A stretch of 14,072 nt of DNA, taken from the NCBI GenBank assembly GCA_012964275.1, contig DTUG01000186.1, positions 18,929 through 33,000 of the forward strand, in the 5' to 3' direction. The position numbers were made by a program, and so were the translations under genes. Positions 13,401-14,072 of this stretch are shown here, one piece after another. This DNA is from Fidelibacterota bacterium (GTDB lineage Bacteria > Fidelibacterota > Marinisomatia > Marinisomatales > UBA1611). The notes under the pieces were generated by a model, which ran no database searches, had not been told where the DNA came from, and saw only the letters and a list, made by a program, of their open reading frames with translations. Every line of letters starts with the position of its first letter. The stretch's first letter is position 1.

Positions 13401-14072
13401 AGGAGAGATCTATATCACAACCAACATAGTCATCCGTATAGGTCCCAAGATCTGGATCAGACCATTGTGTAAAATAAACGGTGTCCAGGGTGGCGGGGGA
13501 TGTACCAAAACTGCTACCATCAACCAGGCCGGTATAGATTAACCGAGCACGCTTGAAATGGATATTACCCAAAGGATCACTGGCGCCAAAGGCATAGGCC
13601 CACATGGTCACCTGAAGCTCTACACCAACAGGGTCGGCACCATATAATTGTGGAGATGTGTTAGATGTTTTAGGGCTTCCATCATCATCAAGCACAGCGG
13701 TCCCATCATCAGTAACTATTTCTGGAACATCATTGGAAATTGTCCACAGGGTCTGATCTGCGCCCGGATATCCGGGGATATCGGTCGCAGGATTATAGGA
13801 TCCGTTACCATCAACATCATCATAGGGTGCTCCCCATGCTGCCGGCCAATTTTCCCAGTCATGTGCATACTGGGCCCGTACGGATGCTTCATCACAATCA
13901 TCACCGGCATTAAAACAATAATTTGTAGCATCTTTGCTCAAATCACCAGTTGCATAGTCTCTGCGTACTCTCCAGACATGGGTCGTGGTAGGATCAGTGG
14001 ATCCCGCTACCGTTCCATCGGCGTTGTATATAACGCGGCCGGCTTTCGTTCCATGATAATAGGTAGAACCGC
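10489..14072 (-). CDS. Large T9SS-secreted surface protein with C-terminal sorting domain (5' end outside window)
   Basis: The frame is open from the right edge to a TAA at 10489-10491, giving 1193 visible residues without the N terminus. A TTG at 13941 is in frame, but upstream codons continue in the same style (for example 'KAGRVIYNADGTVAGSTDP'), so it is not the start. Around 13795-13830 lies a calcium-binding-like 'DDVDGNGSYNPATDIPG' followed by 'GADQTLW', an N-terminal arrangement common in huge Marinimicrobia/Calditrichota surface proteins. A fibronectin-III-like domain with 'FEFEGYNVY' falls near 12400-12870. A four-cysteine, glycine-rich loop is at 11773-11844, and a second 'DGNGDG' segment near 11060. 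The last 100 residues, from 'NVYPNPYYG' (about 10760-10790) through 'WDLNNQYGYPVASGLYIVRV', form a Por-secretion-tail/FlgD-like sorting domain. I see no enzyme motif. The PorV-like gene follows 24 bases downstream. Confidence 0.88.
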   Translation of the reverse strand, partial: GSTYYHGTKAGRVIYNADGTVAGSTDPTTTHVWRVRRDYATGDLSKDATNYCFNAGDDCDEASVRAQYAHDWENWPAAWGAPYDDVDGNGSYNPATDIPGYPGADQTLWTISNDVPEIVTDDGTAVLDDDGSPKTSNTSPQLYGADPVGVELQVTMWAYAFGASDPLGNIHFKRARLIYTGLVDGSSFGTSPATLDTVYFTQWSDPDLGTYTDDYVGCDIDLSFGYVYNGNRLDGVFNGIYNLPCPAGGYDFLQGPVTAAGDTLGMTSFTYFGAGSSISDPDLSSYNGSLQFFNLMEGFLPRPEYPVQIPWTDLSTGEITNFALSGDPVTGSGWVDGVQLPPGDRRLVMASGPFVMNLGDTANVVFALAAGIGLDAVSSVSVAKFVDSYAQFAYDNKFNLPSAPTSPSVTAIEMDGMIALDWGSSSSAVSSTEETVSAGFEFEGYNVYQLPGAGSPLSEGVKVATFDKINVIQNILDPAVDPLTGLVVEVAKQTGTNSGVQRYYETDYDEIRGRPMSNGVGYHFAVTAYSFLADNEGSPFKTLESADVRVTVVPHDANPGVTTPSSHGEAVTVTHTGTANAAVEVTVVNPSDLTGDSYEVNFSEQAYSLGLDGSWTAVGGAGKVNDMSGSDITGAAETSYDVGTIDVVLQIDVVSPDYNYAGGVHLTFPEGTVINEAYEADDGVMAMVSGNEVMLGDSSAVVYGFFAGGEVVYVNINTPADFPNTPINIAWTIFDDGWAQWWCAPTEEGGGGMCETCVAYGIGEDCDGNVLSSRVNATGTAVVDSLSYYIQTEKHWNLMKGSTYLLEKQTFVGGVDIFDGGSAEGMSALHYNNAAAVTVEGFQVNVSGGYAAPSDAFDHDYSNADGDYDIDSYAQNGWALTAMAVDPAIWGTGFADVDHLQRDVLLVYDGVLGEPDATTGFIPVASGGSQVWIWGARGGDLANHPSPEAPGTSAPFLITVPFKVYDLEPDGGGDPVQISIIIYDRIQASAAGYDGLYDGNGDGVPEYHAFNPYNRMYTEFVLRPYEETLAAFDSEDANSNLNYLTWNAVWWDADFVTGDEVVFNYANPIQTGVDKFTFSTQAMSTTASNDVSGVNVYPNPYYGFHELETSRKAKYVSFNHLPQEATIDIYTMGGTYVCRLDKNDASQFATWDLNNQYGYPVASGLYIVRVTSGGEEKILKFALVQETQVLKYY

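Noticed and set aside
13716..13941. TTG at 13941 as the start of the large surface protein
   Set aside because: The same frame stays open to the right edge with residues of the same style, and no signal peptide follows the TTG. The gene is a fragment cut by the window.
9403..14072. Higher G+C in the right block as a sign of horizontal transfer
   Set aside because: Gly-, Ala- and Asp-rich secreted proteins raise G+C on their own, the mgtE region also has G+C-rich stretches, and there are no mobile-element genes, repeats or tRNA at the boundary.

Overview
The window looks like chromosomal DNA from a marine-type bacterium of the FCB group, most likely Candidatus Neomarinimicrobiota (Marinimicrobia/SAR406) or a close relative such as Calditrichota or Ignavibacteriota. 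Three things point there: a very long surface protein with a type IX secretion (T9SS) C-terminal sorting domain, a PorV/PorQ-family outer-membrane protein directly downstream of it, and an archaeal/eukaryote-type prolyl-tRNA synthetase. The assignment rests on recognising protein families, not on a database search.

Left block (1-3268, minus strand): read in the direction of transcription, this is proS, recO, a GTG-started rhomboid protease with a cytoplasmic tail domain, and the first 34 codons of a MotA-like stator gene that runs off the left edge. proS and recO are 15 bases apart and probably co-transcribed. The motA-like gene has its own sigma70-like promoter. A divergent intergenic region (3269-3406) separates this block from the plus-strand genes.

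Middle block (3407-9366, plus strand): a SpoU/TrmH-family rRNA/tRNA 2'-O-methyltransferase comes first, followed by a hairpin whose U-tract lies on the opposite strand. Next is a tightly coupled membrane cluster: a CPBP intramembrane protease, an MgtE magnesium transporter (1-base overlap) and a membrane-bound family 2 glycosyltransferase (2-base gap). A second cluster follows: a small unrecognised membrane protein, a protein with the type II dehydroquinase (AroQ) fold but almost none of its catalytic residues, and a secreted M23 metallopeptidase. This block ends in a perfectly palindromic 30-base bidirectional terminator that contains the M23 stop codon.

Right block (9403-14072, minus strand): the T9SS cargo protein (its 5' end lies beyond the right edge) and a PorV-like beta-barrel protein 24 bases downstream form an apparent surface-protein operon. 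By eye it is richer in G+C than the middle block.

Most of the window is ordinary housekeeping and envelope biology. The best leads are the apparently catalytically dead AroQ homologue in its envelope-gene context, the cargo/PorV-like pair, and the reverse-oriented terminator at 4157-4184. I see no CRISPR array, tRNA, rRNA, transposase or phage gene.
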